Positions 45,453-55,590 of a stretch of DNA of 64,000 bases are shown here, piece by piece. Source of the stretch: Batillaria attramentaria. Taxonomy: Eukaryota > Mollusca > Gastropoda > Batillariidae. The notes beneath the pieces are model-generated. The model had not been told where the DNA came from. It did not search any database and was given only the letters and a program-made list of their open reading frames with translations. Each line of letters begins with the position of its first letter. Positions within the stretch are counted from its first letter, which is position 1. The stretch is taken from NCBI GenBank assembly GCA_018292915.2, contig JACVVK020000369.1:521501-585500 (forward strand), given 5' to 3'. The translations under genes were made by a program, and so were the position numbers.

Positions 45453-45896
45453 AGGGCGGGGTGTGGGGTGGGTTCCACAGTCACGCAGAACTATTATTAA
45501 AGGCCAAAATTCAGCACATAAAACACGGGGTTGCTGTTGGAATATTTCGGCATGCAGACAGTGGATTGCTCACACTGGAGCACGATGCCGCACTACTGTT
45601 AAATTTTACGCGTACCAGCAACTGTGCACGTGTTCCATCTGGTCAATAGTTCCGTTGAAACTCGGAGACACACCGATAACCATTGATGATTAGTCCTTGT
45701 CCATCTTCTCGCACGAAGAATCGGCACTAGGGAAGTAGTGAAAGAGGAAAACAAAACAGGATACTCATTTTTCTAGAACCGCCCGCTTCAGACCAAAAGT
45801 CACCTAAAGCTGGTGCATGGTGGATGGTTACGCTACGGAAAGGATAATTATACGGCACCTTCAGACATGATTAAATAATCCATTAGTAATTTAGTA
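45453..45896. other. Intron block paralogous to 21640-21840
   Basis: The segment with GGAGACACACCGAT and CTTGTCCATCTTCTCGCA matches the intron upstream of LDLa exon 1, marking the start of the duplicated exon unit that leads to exon 3. Confidence 0.7.
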
Positions 45897-46125
45897 ATTT
45901 TCCGGGATTCCCCAACCCTGCCAGATTTCAAGGTGGGTCTCAAGAACTATTTTTTTCGCACCTTCTCTCCGAGTGACTGAGCATCCACTTGTCTCGCTGG
46001 TTGTCTTTTACTGTGTGGTTGCTATTTTTATTGCTTCTGAAATCTGTGTTGTCCTCTTTTGTGTCAGCCGCGAAATGGTCTTTGTTACTTGTGCGGCGTT
46101 AGACCCTAAGTGGCTAACTGACTAA

Positions 46126-46128
<3 letters not shown>
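45897..46128 (+). pseudogene. LINE ORF2 C-terminus and 3' tail
   Basis: A short frame reads LPDFKVGLKNYFFRTFSPSD and stops, the usual C-terminal end of CR1/L2-type ORF2 proteins. It is followed by about 150 bp of 3' UTR with TGCGGCGTTAGACCCTAA and a degenerate ACTAAC tail. A related 3' end is at about 60680-60726. Heavily 5'-truncated copy. Confidence 0.65.

Positions 46129-46129
<1 letters not shown>

Positions 46130-46190
<61 letters not shown>
46130..46190. repeat. (GT)n microsatellite
   Basis: About 30 GT units directly after the LINE tail. Confidence 0.98.
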
Positions 46191-46192
<2 letters not shown>

Positions 46193-46329
46193 TGTGTGTA
46201 TGTGTGTGCCTCGAAATGCTTATTTGAATGTCAAATTTTGTTTTTAACTCCTACTGTAATGGTGCCTGGAGCTTCTAATGAGGGACAGGCGTTACATTCA
46301 AATGAATTTTATTATTATCTAATATTATC

Positions 46330-48159
46330 ACGAAGAGACTACTGTCCTGCTGTCCTCAGTGCCTTGCAGATCGTCCACAAAAGGACTACACAATATTGCT
46401 TGTATCGTTCTCACTTTCCTCTATAGTCTACTCAGTGTAAGTAGGGTTTTGTTTTGTTTGCATGCTGAAACAGAATAACTGTTATTAAAACAATAAAACT
46501 GTAACAACATTAATACATAACAGCAACAACTGCAAAACAAAAACATGTAATTAGCTGTTATTCCGCATCAAGCTGTGGTATACCGACGAGTATTTTGATC
46601 CAAGACGCAAATCAACCCAGAGCTTTAGCTGTTGTTTCTGTCTGTAAGAAAGAACCTTCTGGCAGGGAACCATGCCTGATTGTCATGTGATGTCGTGCTC
46701 CGTGTCCCATGATTTATCCAGTACTTATCCAGTACTAGTACGGACACTAAATACGGACACTTTGATCTCTCCACAGTAGAGAGCAAAGAAAAAGAGGCGG
46801 CTATGGATGATGACGACATAATATATGTAAGATACAAATGTGATTGTACGAAGACATATCAGTAGGCTTTATACTCGAGTGTTTTTTAAAAAAAAAATCA
46901 ATATTTTGGGCTGGTAAAACGTCTCAGGACAACAGTAACAGAGCAAACAGTTTCAATCGTAGGTTGATGTTAGGTTAATTGAAGAACATGAAAACACACA
47001 TGGGCCATTAGTGGCAGTTAATTTTGTTGCTTTAACTAAATGGTCTTTACCTGTTACCGTACATATTTTAATTTTCCTGAGATTGCTAAACACTGCAGTT
47101 TGTTTTGGTTTTTATACTGTTGCGAGTAGTAAGTACTATGTCGTAATGCGATAGGGATAGCCCCAATGTGACGTCGCTATCGCGGACAGCAAATTGCGAG
47201 CGGCACCAGCTCTGCAGCAACTGCACTCCATCAAGTCAATGATCACCAACCTGTTGGGCTGAAGTCTTCAGATCCGTGTGTTCCGATCTTCAGAAACTGA
47301 TACCTCCAGAACCGCCAGATCCTCCTGCCTCGTACTGTCCATTGCCTCTCTAATTATTAGTGAATTCACTTTGGCACTTCACTATGATTGGCGAAAGAAG
47401 ACAAAAATGCAGTTTTTTGCAGCAAAGCAGTTTTTCGCGAAATAGTCGATTTTGCCGCGAAAAAACGGCACTTTTTCGCGAAAAACTTTTTTTTTCCGCG
47501 GAAAAGCGGCAATTTCCTTTTATCGCGAAAACATTTGATAGCGATTTTTTTGGCGTAAAAACTTTTTCTTCCCCTACCGTGCTCAAGTTTGAGACAGCAG
47601 CATACTTGACCTACCAAACGCTGCATGCACTCTCAAATCAAAAGCAGTTTCAACGCTAGGAAACCCAAAACATGTGACATAAAGCTGAACAGAATCGACC
47701 GAGTCGGCGCAGAGAATGGCAGCGGATTCGTTGTCTAGATAGATCTCCGACTGAACAGAAGCTTCTTGAATCCTGCATGCAGTTATAAAATGTAGCTGCT
47801 GGGGGAAGGACACTTTAATCGGTGTACATGTACTTCAATTATTTGAATAAACACTCACAGCGCTTCATATTTCGTGAAGAATCGCGACAGGAAGACTCCC
47901 GCTCGAACCCTAATCGTGCAAAGCGTGAACAGACTGAGCTGTGCTTGATCGGTGTCACATTCACCTCGCAAATTTATATTTTTTTGAAACCGTTAGCATG
48001 TTTGTTTGTATCTTTAGTCGCAGTTTAAAACGTGTGTCTCTATTCTCCACAGTATCATTTCACTCTTGAATAAACATGTCTATGTGTCTTTGTTTGAATA
48101 CAGTAATAACCATATTTCGCTCCCCCCCCCTCCTTGGACCCACACTACACTAAACCTTT
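46330..48159. other. Intron sequence upstream of exon 3, with paralogous blocks and a TTTCGCG cluster
   Basis: 46330-46450 matches one unit of the 22364-22562 triplication and its right flank. 46890-47080 matches 26500-26960 without the SINE. 47405-47560 is dense in TTTCGCGAAA-like and GCGG/CCGC palindromes among T-runs. No supported coding region. Confidence 0.55.
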
Positions 48160-48550
48160 TTGGCTCCCTTGTGTAACAATGGGAGTCTATGTATTAACCC
48201 TCCGTCGTCTGTCTGTCTGTCTGTCTGTGTGTGTGTGTGTGTCCAGGAAACTTTAACATTGTCATTTTCTCAGAATCTACAAACAGCAGAGGCACCAAAC
48301 TTGGCATGCTGTTAGACAACCACAAGACCTTTCAAAACATATCATTTTGAATGACCTTGACTCAAGGTCAAGGTCTCTAAAGCTCTGTTTGAAAACATTG
48401 GCATTTTCTCGTAATCTACAAACACCAGAGGCTTTAAACTTTGCGTGATGATAGACGTTGATAAGAACTTTACAGTCAGTGGCCTTGTGTCAAGGTCAAG
48501 GCCGTACAAGCTATTTTTCTGAAACCTTAACATTGGCATTTTCTCAGAGT
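48160..48550. repeat. Helitron-like TGACCTTGA repeat, copy 3
   Basis: Has a left part with TTTTTGGCTCCCTTGTG and a CTCCC/GGGAG hairpin, a CTGT/GT simple repeat and then repeat units with TGACCTTGACTCAAGGTCAA at 48353 and a half palindrome near 48490. The GGCTCCCTTGTG is the reverse complement of the tail of copy 2, suggesting related ends. Confidence 0.45.
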
Positions 48551-48711
48551 TTTGTTTTTTTGCAAGAACAGAGTAATTATTATTACTGTACTCGTAAATC
48601 ATAATAATAATAATAATAATGTGGCATCGACACTTCTAAATACATATGTGATTGTGTTGCCAACGGAATGGGAATCATCCAGTAAGTGAAAGTTTACATT
48701 TCTCATTTCAG

Positions 48712-48831
48712 CTCCACGTAACTGCACTAGTGGTGAGTTCCGGTGTAACAACGGCTACGTGTGTATCCATTTAGGGCGGCGGTGTGATGGAGACAATGAC
48801 TGTGGGGACAACTCTGATGAAGCTGGATGTC
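48712..48831 (+). CDS. LDL-receptor class A exon 3 (partial host gene)
   Basis: A 120-bp, phase 1-1 exon with acceptor CTCATTTCAG and donor GTGAGTAC, closely similar to exon 1 (same [15 protein letters not shown] start and [11 protein letters not shown] end). It encodes one complete LDLa module with six Cys and the acidic calcium box. The flanks on both sides also match those of exon 1 (48540-48711 with 22640-22806; 48832-49017 with 22927-23104). The two are therefore a recent exon-plus-intron duplication. Same inferred gene as exons 1 and 2, plus strand. Confidence 0.88.
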
Positions 48832-49017
48832 GTGAGTACTGTTAAAGAAATCAAGTCTCATTTGAAATATTAATTAGTTCTCTCTATGTACCTGTCTGAC
48901 TCTCGTATCTTTGCGCATCTTCTTCTCCCTACTCTCCCTTCGCCATGTAGTCCATTTATTTCACATTGTTTTATAGTTCAGTTGTGTTTATTTTGAGGTC
49001 AACACAACAAATACAAA

Positions 49018-51675
49018 CAAACATACTGCTCTACTTCGTGTCACTGCTGGAGCGGTGTGGAGATGTCGAGCCTAACCCCGGCCCTATGGATGAAAACAGT
49101 CTATCGGACTTCCTGCAGAGAAATGGAGAAAAATATGCAGGGCCAAATCAAGCAACAAGGTGAGAACTTTGAGAAACTCAGTAGGAAAATTGATGATAGT
49201 CAGCGTCGGATTGAGGGGCAAATAGCTCAGCTACAGAGTGACTTGAGTGGGGTGAAAGACAGACAGAACAGGAATGCCAGTGATATTGACCAACTGAAGC
49301 GGGCAGATGTGGAGATAAATTAAAGAATTGCCGCATTAGAGAAAGAGGTGGACAGTCTGGAGGGGTTCTCCGGGAGAAACAACCTTAAGTTTATTGGCAT
49401 TCGTGAGTCGGCCAAGCAAAACTACACGGCCTGTACACAGACGATAGTCGACGTGCTGAACCAGCACTCCACTCGGCGCACGTGGACCATTGATGACGTA
49501 GAACGAGCACACCGAGTGGGGCCCCGTAAGGGGAACAGTCAGCAGCCACGCCCCCTCATTGTCCGCTTCAGTCGCTGGCCGGACAAGATGGCAGTGGTGC
49601 AGGACGAAGACCTGAAGCAGAACCTGAAAGACAGCGGGATAAAGGTAGCAGCCGACCTGACCAAGCGACAGAGAGCCGAGATCGAGCGGGTCAGGAGCGA
49701 GGGCAAGTTTGGCTACTATAAGAACGGCCGTCTGCATGTCGAGGACAGACGCACCCCCTGGGACGAGCAAGACCCCAGGGAGCGGCCAGACCAGCGCCCA
49801 TCCCCAGACAAAGAGGACGAGCGAGATGCGGGGGACCAGCAGCAGCAGGGGGCGATGTTGGCAAGCAGCTACAGCAACGACGACAGAGATGACGACAACC
49901 ATAGCAGCCAACCGACACCGTACCGCCACGACGCCTTAGAGACGCCCCCTCGCCGACCTAGGGATTCCCCTCACGCTGCACGTGGAGCTCGGGACGGACA
50001 CGGCCAGGAGGACGGGACACAACACCGAGACGCCAGCAGAACAGGTGGGGGCCGTGACAGGCGTGACACACGTCGTGACCGATCGCGTGACATGGCACAG
50101 CCACTGATGTCAGAGGTCTTCCAGCGAACACCGGTTCTCACCCGCTCCGGGCGGAGGGGGGGGGGGGATGAGGGTGGGCAGGGGGCGTGCCAGGAGCTGG
50201 GGGGGGGGGGGGTTGGCCCCGACTCTCGTGACGCGGACAGACTGAAACCAGTAAGCTGTCTATGTTGGAACATAGAAGGCCTTGTACAGAGACTCTGCGA
50301 GACGGGTTTTGTTGAATTCATTACTTCATTTGATATTTGCTGTTTGACAGAAACATTTACAAGTCTGCAGTTTGACTTTTCTATTCACTTTAGCTCCTTC
50401 GATGTGTTTCACGCACCAGCTACTAAACTGTCATATGAGCCTGAGGGCAGGCGATCAGGTGGGGCGATTCTACTCTTGCGGGAAACTGTGTCAGGCTTCG
50501 TTACCAGGGTGAATGTTGACCTGGACAATACTGTATGTGTGAGAATTGGGTGGGAGTTGACGGGTGACACACAGGACTTGATGTTATTGTGCAGCTACGT
50601 GCCGCCAGCCGAATCGCCTTATTACAAAGATAAGCTTTGCAAGTGTAACATCCCTCTTTTAGAACACATTGTGTTAGACGTTCTCGATACAGACGGAGAC
50701 TGCCATATCCTAGTGTGTGGAGATGCAAAATAGTTACCAGGATTTGGAGTCAGATGAGGTAATTGACGTTATACGTAGATGAAAATACCAGGAACTCACA
50801 AGAGAAGGTCACTAATAATTTTGTGCGCCAGCTGATTGACATGTGTGCAACTGTGGGACTGTGGCTATTGACTGGCGACTGTGATGAAAGTTCCGGGGAC
50901 TTTACGTTCATATCATCTACCGGAAATAGTGTGGTAGACTACTTCTTGTGTAATTTTGACCTGATATCGAAATGTTTAGCGCAGATTGTGCAGCGGGTGG
51001 AATCACCTCACATGCCTGTGGTGTTACACATGACATACATGCTTAGAACTGAGGCTGGCATTGGGGAGAAACAGCGTATTGAAAACTTTGTTTGGGACCC
51101 AGAGATGGGAAATGAATACAAAGCTAGGATAGTATCGGAGGAGGGGCGGAGAATACTGGCTGATGCGTGTGACAGTATTGATATCTCCCCAGATATTGCC
51201 ATGGACCGTTTTGTGGACTATGTTCTTTATTCAGCCGATTGTATGAAGAAACAGATCCGTGTTGGTGGTCCCGCCCGCAGCTCGGGTGCCGTGTGGTATG
51301 ACAGAGAATGCGCTGAACGGAAAAAACGGCTTCGGCTCTATAGCCGATCACGGTCGGCTGTAGACAAAGAAGCCTACTGTCAAGCTAGGCGTGAATACAA
51401 AACTGTTGGTTGACAAAAAGAGAAACCACAACCGTTCCACGTGCACGCTATTACTCGCAAACAAAAATAACGGCAGGGTGTTTTGGGAGCATGTTAAGAG
51501 GGCGGGTAGAAAGAAAACGGAACAGCCAAAAATACAAATAGACGAGTGGGAGACGCATTTCCGCACAGCGCTGGGTGGCGAGCGGGAACCCCGGGGTGAC
51601 AGGGCTCCCCCGACTGATGACGTAGACGTAGAAGAGCCTGATTTAGACCAGCCCATCACTGAAGCTGAAGTGAGC
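49018..51675 (+). pseudogene. 2A-containing LINE: coiled coil, RRM-like, endonuclease (3' end lost)
   Basis: A non-LTR retrotransposon inserted in the intron after exon 3. At its start the frame reads LLERCGDVEPNPGP; the D-V-E-x-N-P-G-P consensus of 2A ribosome-skipping peptides lies at 49062-49085. A one-base shift near 49130 leads to a coiled coil (EKLSRKIDDSQRRIEGQIAQ), a TAA at 49321 in the same frame, and an ORF1-type RRM-like domain (NNLKFIGIRES...DVERAHRVG...). A long Arg/Asp/Gly-rich linker follows. The same frame runs into an endonuclease (SCLCWNIEGL, CCLTETF, SGGAILL, ending near 50730 in HILVCGDAK). Further frames to 51675 hold the endonuclease end and pre-RT region. The RT is missing where the next LINE begins. 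Confidence 0.8.
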
Positions 51676-52030
51676 GGGGTGAGCTGTGGTCACTTGCAGT
51701 GCTGCGACAGAAAATCAGCTCGCATAATTTTCTTTGATAATCAATGTTAATTGAGACTGTGTGAAAGGAAAATACTTCAAGTTGATTGTCCTAGCGACGG
51801 CGAGTCTGACAGTATAATTTTCAGCTGTTAATTCCAAGGAATCCCAAGGAATCTGCTGTCATTGAAAAACATTTTCTTTGGGTACTGGCTGTGGTACGAC
51901 TGAGTAGCTGTGAGTGTTACGCAGTGACCGTGACCGTGTCAGTGCAACGTAGTGTGCTGTGTTGTGACCAGTCCTATTGTCCTATTGTGCTTGTCCTGTG
52001 ACTGTGACGGTGATTTCGTGTGTCGCAAGT

Positions 52031-52960
52031 ATGGCAAGTGGTAGCAGCAATGTCGTCGGCGAAAGCGATACTGGTGCGGACACCAGAACTAAACGCCAGT
52101 TGGAGCTTTCACCTTCATCTGACCAGAACGATGCTAAACAGACCAAGCTGTCTCTGTGTCCTGAACTGGACACTAGCGAGATACATGAACGCATCTTGTC
52201 TCGTGTGAATAACACCCTTGCCAACACCAACATGAACGTGGGCACGGAGGGAGGGAGTATCCTCCTTCAACAGATCGTCCCTGCCTTGGTGACTGCTGTG
52301 TCCGTCGCTGTTGGGGAAGCCACTGACCGTCACTTCAAGTGGAGACAGGAAACGACAGACGCCCAGAACCTCCAGCTTCAACAGCAATTGCTTGGTCAGC
52401 TCCAGAAAAACTGCTTGCTTCTTCGTTACGAAAACGACCGCCTGGAGCAGTACACCCGCCGAAAGACGATACGCATTGTAGGCATGAAGGAGGAGGAGGG
52501 TGAGAATATCGATAAGAAAGTCCTAAAGGCGTTCGCAGATGCGGGCGCTGATGTTTCTGCCGCTGATATTTCCGCTTGTCATCGCACTGGGAAGAGGCCT
52601 GCTGGTAAACGCCCGGTGCTCGTAAAGTTCGTGAACCGGAAGAAGAAGAGAGAGGTGATGACCAAGAAAAAATCGCTGAAAGATATGGACAAATACAAGC
52701 ATGTCTACCTGAATGATGATCTCACCCTGTTGAGATCTCGTATGCATGGTGTCCTCAAGGCAGCTACGGAGAAGGTAGAGAAGGTCTGGGTCGTTGATGG
52801 CAAGATCTACTGTACCAAGAAACTGCCGCCCGGTCTCCCGCCCGACAAGCGAGGTCCACCCGTCCTGGTCGATTCGCCGGATGACTTCTTCAAGGTTGGC
52901 TTTAACGACGTCGACTTCAAAGCCCTGGGCCTGAAGGATCTCATCTGTCCGCCAGCCTAG
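52031..52960 (+). CDS. LINE ORF1 protein, intact frame
   Basis: The ATG at 52031 opens 309 codons ending in TAG at 52958-52960. The first 115 residues are hydrophilic. A coiled-coil-like stretch (LQLQQQLLGQLQKNCLLLRYENDRLEQYTRR) follows, then an RRM-like domain (IRIVGMKEEEGENIDKKVLK, ISACHRTGK, PVLVKFVNRKKK, YLNDDLT) and a short C-terminal domain. This is the usual ORF1p plan of L1/CR1-type LINEs, which bind their own RNA as chaperones. It starts a second LINE whose 5' region (about 51676-52030) cuts the 2A LINE. No internal stops or shifts, in contrast to the rest of the element. Confidence 0.8.
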   Translation: MASGSSNVVGESDTGADTRTKRQLELSPSSDQNDAKQTKLSLCPELDTSEIHERILSRVNNTLANTNMNVGTEGGSILLQQIVPALVTAVSVAVGEATDRHFKWRQETTDAQNLQLQQQLLGQLQKNCLLLRYENDRLEQYTRRKTIRIVGMKEEEGENIDKKVLKAFADAGADVSAADISACHRTGKRPAGKRPVLVKFVNRKKKREVMTKKKSLKDMDKYKHVYLNDDLTLLRSRMHGVLKAATEKVEKVWVVDGKIYCTKKLPPGLPPDKRGPPVLVDSPDDFFKVGFNDVDFKALGLKDLICPPA

Positions 52961-53956
52961 GGGTCAGGCATCGGTGTCACCCTACGCCCTCCTGATTGTT
53001 CTTCACTGTCACCCACTCACACAGCAACACACCAATACACACCTGTCTCTCAGTCTGTCGTCTCTCGTCCCTATGCCAGACTTTGTGACAAAAACGGTAT
53101 ACCATACCCATCCTTCGAGTCGTGTCCAGAAGCATTTGGCACGTGCAGAACCAAAAACATTTCCCACCAAAGTTTTACTGGTGTCTACCCCAGTGACATT
53201 GCCGCGAGTACACGTGACAGGGTCTATCGTGCAGCTAGCCATAAGAGCAATGGTTTACACGGAGACGTTACCTGTGGAGTACTTGAAGTTCGGGCTGACA
53301 TTACCGTGTCTGGGACGGTTTGTACGCCTGTTACTGAAGTTATCTGCCAGTTTGATACCGTAAGTAACAACAAGCCCTGTGATACTCGTAACCCCTCGCA
53401 AAGTTTTCCCCTGTATCTGTTAGGTCATTCACACAGGGAAAACATCAGAAGTGACAATGTCGACGTGTTTTTAAACTCTCCCTTTGCAAATAATGACATT
53501 GACACTAGTGCAAAGAATTCTGTCAGATATGTCAGCTCCAAAAGTGCTAATCTTGGAGAAGGTGCCAGTAACGTGTTGTCTACTGAAAATACAAATTCTG
53601 ACGTTAACCAAGTGTCCCACCAAAATGTTCACCACAATCCAGAGTACGGCGCTACCGATACCGGGAGCTATCCTGCTAACAGGCATTGCGAAACTGTTGA
53701 CATATTGTGTTATTTACATGATGAGTGTATTAGTCACTACCATGCTGACAGCAAAGAAGGAAATCGAGTTAAAGGTGTTAGCAGTGCTGGGTATACTAGC
53801 GATGCTTATGCTGAAAGAAAATACGGTGAGCAAAATGACAATAACATATGGTGCCGCAGTGATTGTGATGAGGTTACTGTTATTAATACCGGTGGTGTAA
53901 CTCTTGATGTTAGCTATACTGGTGCCTCCCACACAGACACCGATGTAGTAACATGA
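52961..53956 (+). CDS. Open frame of unknown function following ORF1
   Basis: Directly after the ORF1 TAG the same frame stays open for 331 codons without a stop. It has no ATG near its start; the first part (RPYARLCDKNGIPYPSFESC...) has evenly spread Cys and aromatic residues, the second half is Asn/Asp/Ser-rich. I recognise no endonuclease or RT motif. It could be the N-terminal part of ORF2 made by readthrough or reinitiation, or an unrelated insertion. The endonuclease and most of the RT expected before 54078 are absent. Confidence 0.4.
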   Translation, partial: GSGIGVTLRPPDCSSLSPTHTATHQYTPVSQSVVSRPYARLCDKNGIPYPSFESCPEAFGTCRTKNISHQSFTGVYPSDIAASTRDRVYRAASHKSNGLHGDVTCGVLEVRADITVSGTVCTPVTEVICQFDTVSNNKPCDTRNPSQSFPLYLLGHSHRENIRSDNVDVFLNSPFANNDIDTSAKNSVRYVSSKSANLGEGASNVLSTENTNSDVNQVSHQNVHHNPEYGATDTGSYPANRHCETVDILCYLHDECISHYHADSKEGNRVKGVSSAGYTSDAYAERKYGEQNDNNIWCRSDCDEVTVINTGGVTLDVSYTGASHTDTDVVT

Positions 53957-54077
53957 AGTATGCTACCGCTTGTAGTTTTACCATCCACAAGATGCATGGT
54001 GATAGTGGTATACAGTGTAATGACTGCCATGCTGATGATGGTTACAAAGCTGTGAGCATGACAGCGACGCTCATGCC

Positions 54078-55035
54078 GTGGCAAACAGGTATCATGGCAT
54101 ACAACTGCTGCCAGGGTTCCAGGAATTGTTCTCCTTGCTGTTCGCAGATGACGTACCAGCTACCCCTGTTGGGCTCCAGAACCAAATCTCAAACCTTGAA
54201 CGTGCATCGAAAAACCTGGGTATAGAAGTTAGTCTTGAGAAAACAAAAGTAATGGTGTTCAGGAAGGGAGGGCATTTGGCAGCAAAAGAGAAGTGGTACA
54301 TTGGTTCAACACAAATAAAAATAGTAAACAGTTACAGGTTCCTTGGTTTCACGCTCTCTACCAAACTATCGTTCACAAATGCTCTCCTTGACTACGCCAA
54401 GAAAGGGAAAGACAAAGTCGCACAACTTTTAAAAACCATGTTTAGGTTAGGCAACCTCAACCCCTCTATATTCTTTAAACTTTTTGGCGCGCAGGTAGCG
54501 CCCACGGTATTATATTCAGCGGAGGTGTGGGGAATGACTGCCTTTGCCGTAATTGAGAAGGTTCACTTGTTCGCCATTAAAAGGTTCATGAGACTGGCAG
54601 ACACCCCCTTCATGTTAATAGCACTGTTAGAGCTGTGAAGTATTGGTTAAAGTGAAGCACTATGCCCGACTCAAGACTGCCAAAACAAGCCTATAACATG
54701 CAGTTGACGTTAGTTACAGGACAGGCAAATCATACAAAAGATATTTACTCAGTCATCGCTTTTATCATGTTTGGCAGAATGAGTGAGTTACCGATCGGAG
54801 AGCGTTTGTAATACTGTTAAAACAGAGACTTCTTGATAATTTTATCCAAACCTGGGAAAATAAAACTTACTCTAGTGAGAAGTTTGCAGTTTACAGCCAG
54901 TTTACAGCCAGGCACTTGAACCAGAACGATATTTGTTCCAGATCAGTATAAAGAAGTTCAGAAACAGTTTGATTCATTTTCGACCTGTTATTTCAGAGTT
55001 GATGTCTGTGCGGAGAATGCGGGCGACGTGCGTTT
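54078..55035 (+). pseudogene. LINE ORF2 C-terminal half (RT end)
   Basis: Starts in the RT palm with the catalytic FADD (LLFADDVPA, near 54140-54155). It continues with the primer-grip region (EVSLEKTKVMVFRKGG, YRFLGFTLSTKLS), the thumb and an APTVLYSAEVWG block, to a shift or stop at 54636. Decayed pieces (AVKYWLK, RLPKQAYNMQ, further to about 55030) follow in other frames. The upstream two-thirds of ORF2 was deleted. Same element as 52031-53956 by position and orientation. Confidence 0.75.
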
Positions 55036-55521
55036 TGCCACAAAACGTTCCTTTGAACGTTTTTCTAGTGCAATTTATTTTTCGGGAAAACTAACTTACA
55101 ACGTATACACGCCATTTACAACTTACAGGCTTTCATCCATTCACATCACAAAAAGGATTCCGCAATAAATACCTCTGGAGTGTGATAATTCAGTGAAACA
55201 TGACTGAAACAGTTTACGTAAGATAAACTTTACTGTCACAATTATATTTCGATTGGAATGCACCGTACAAGTACATACCTCATCAGGGTGACAAGGGGGA
55301 AAAATACAGACACCGCAACAGCAAGTACCAGAGATGTTGCCTCCTTCAATGGACAAGCAAAATGTGAACTAACTCGTACACTGACTACTAGGTGAACAAG
55401 TGAACTCAAATTCAGGTATCACACACGTAACAAGATGGCCATTGACCAGCCCAATATGTTGTTTCCATTTAATCACCTGCTGTCGTCACGGTCGTTCTTT
55501 TGTAATGCCATGTATTCGGGA

Positions 55522-55572
<51 letters not shown>

Positions 55573-55590
55573 CTCTCTCTCTCTCTCTGA
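55036..55590. other. LINE 3' flank, short inverted module and (CA)n(TC)n microsatellite
   Basis: 55430-55471 is the inverted copy of the short ATGGAAACAACAT module. 55527-55588 is (CA)n(CT)n, matching the (GA)n(GT)n that follows repeat A copy 2. The rest shows nothing recognisable. Confidence 0.6.
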
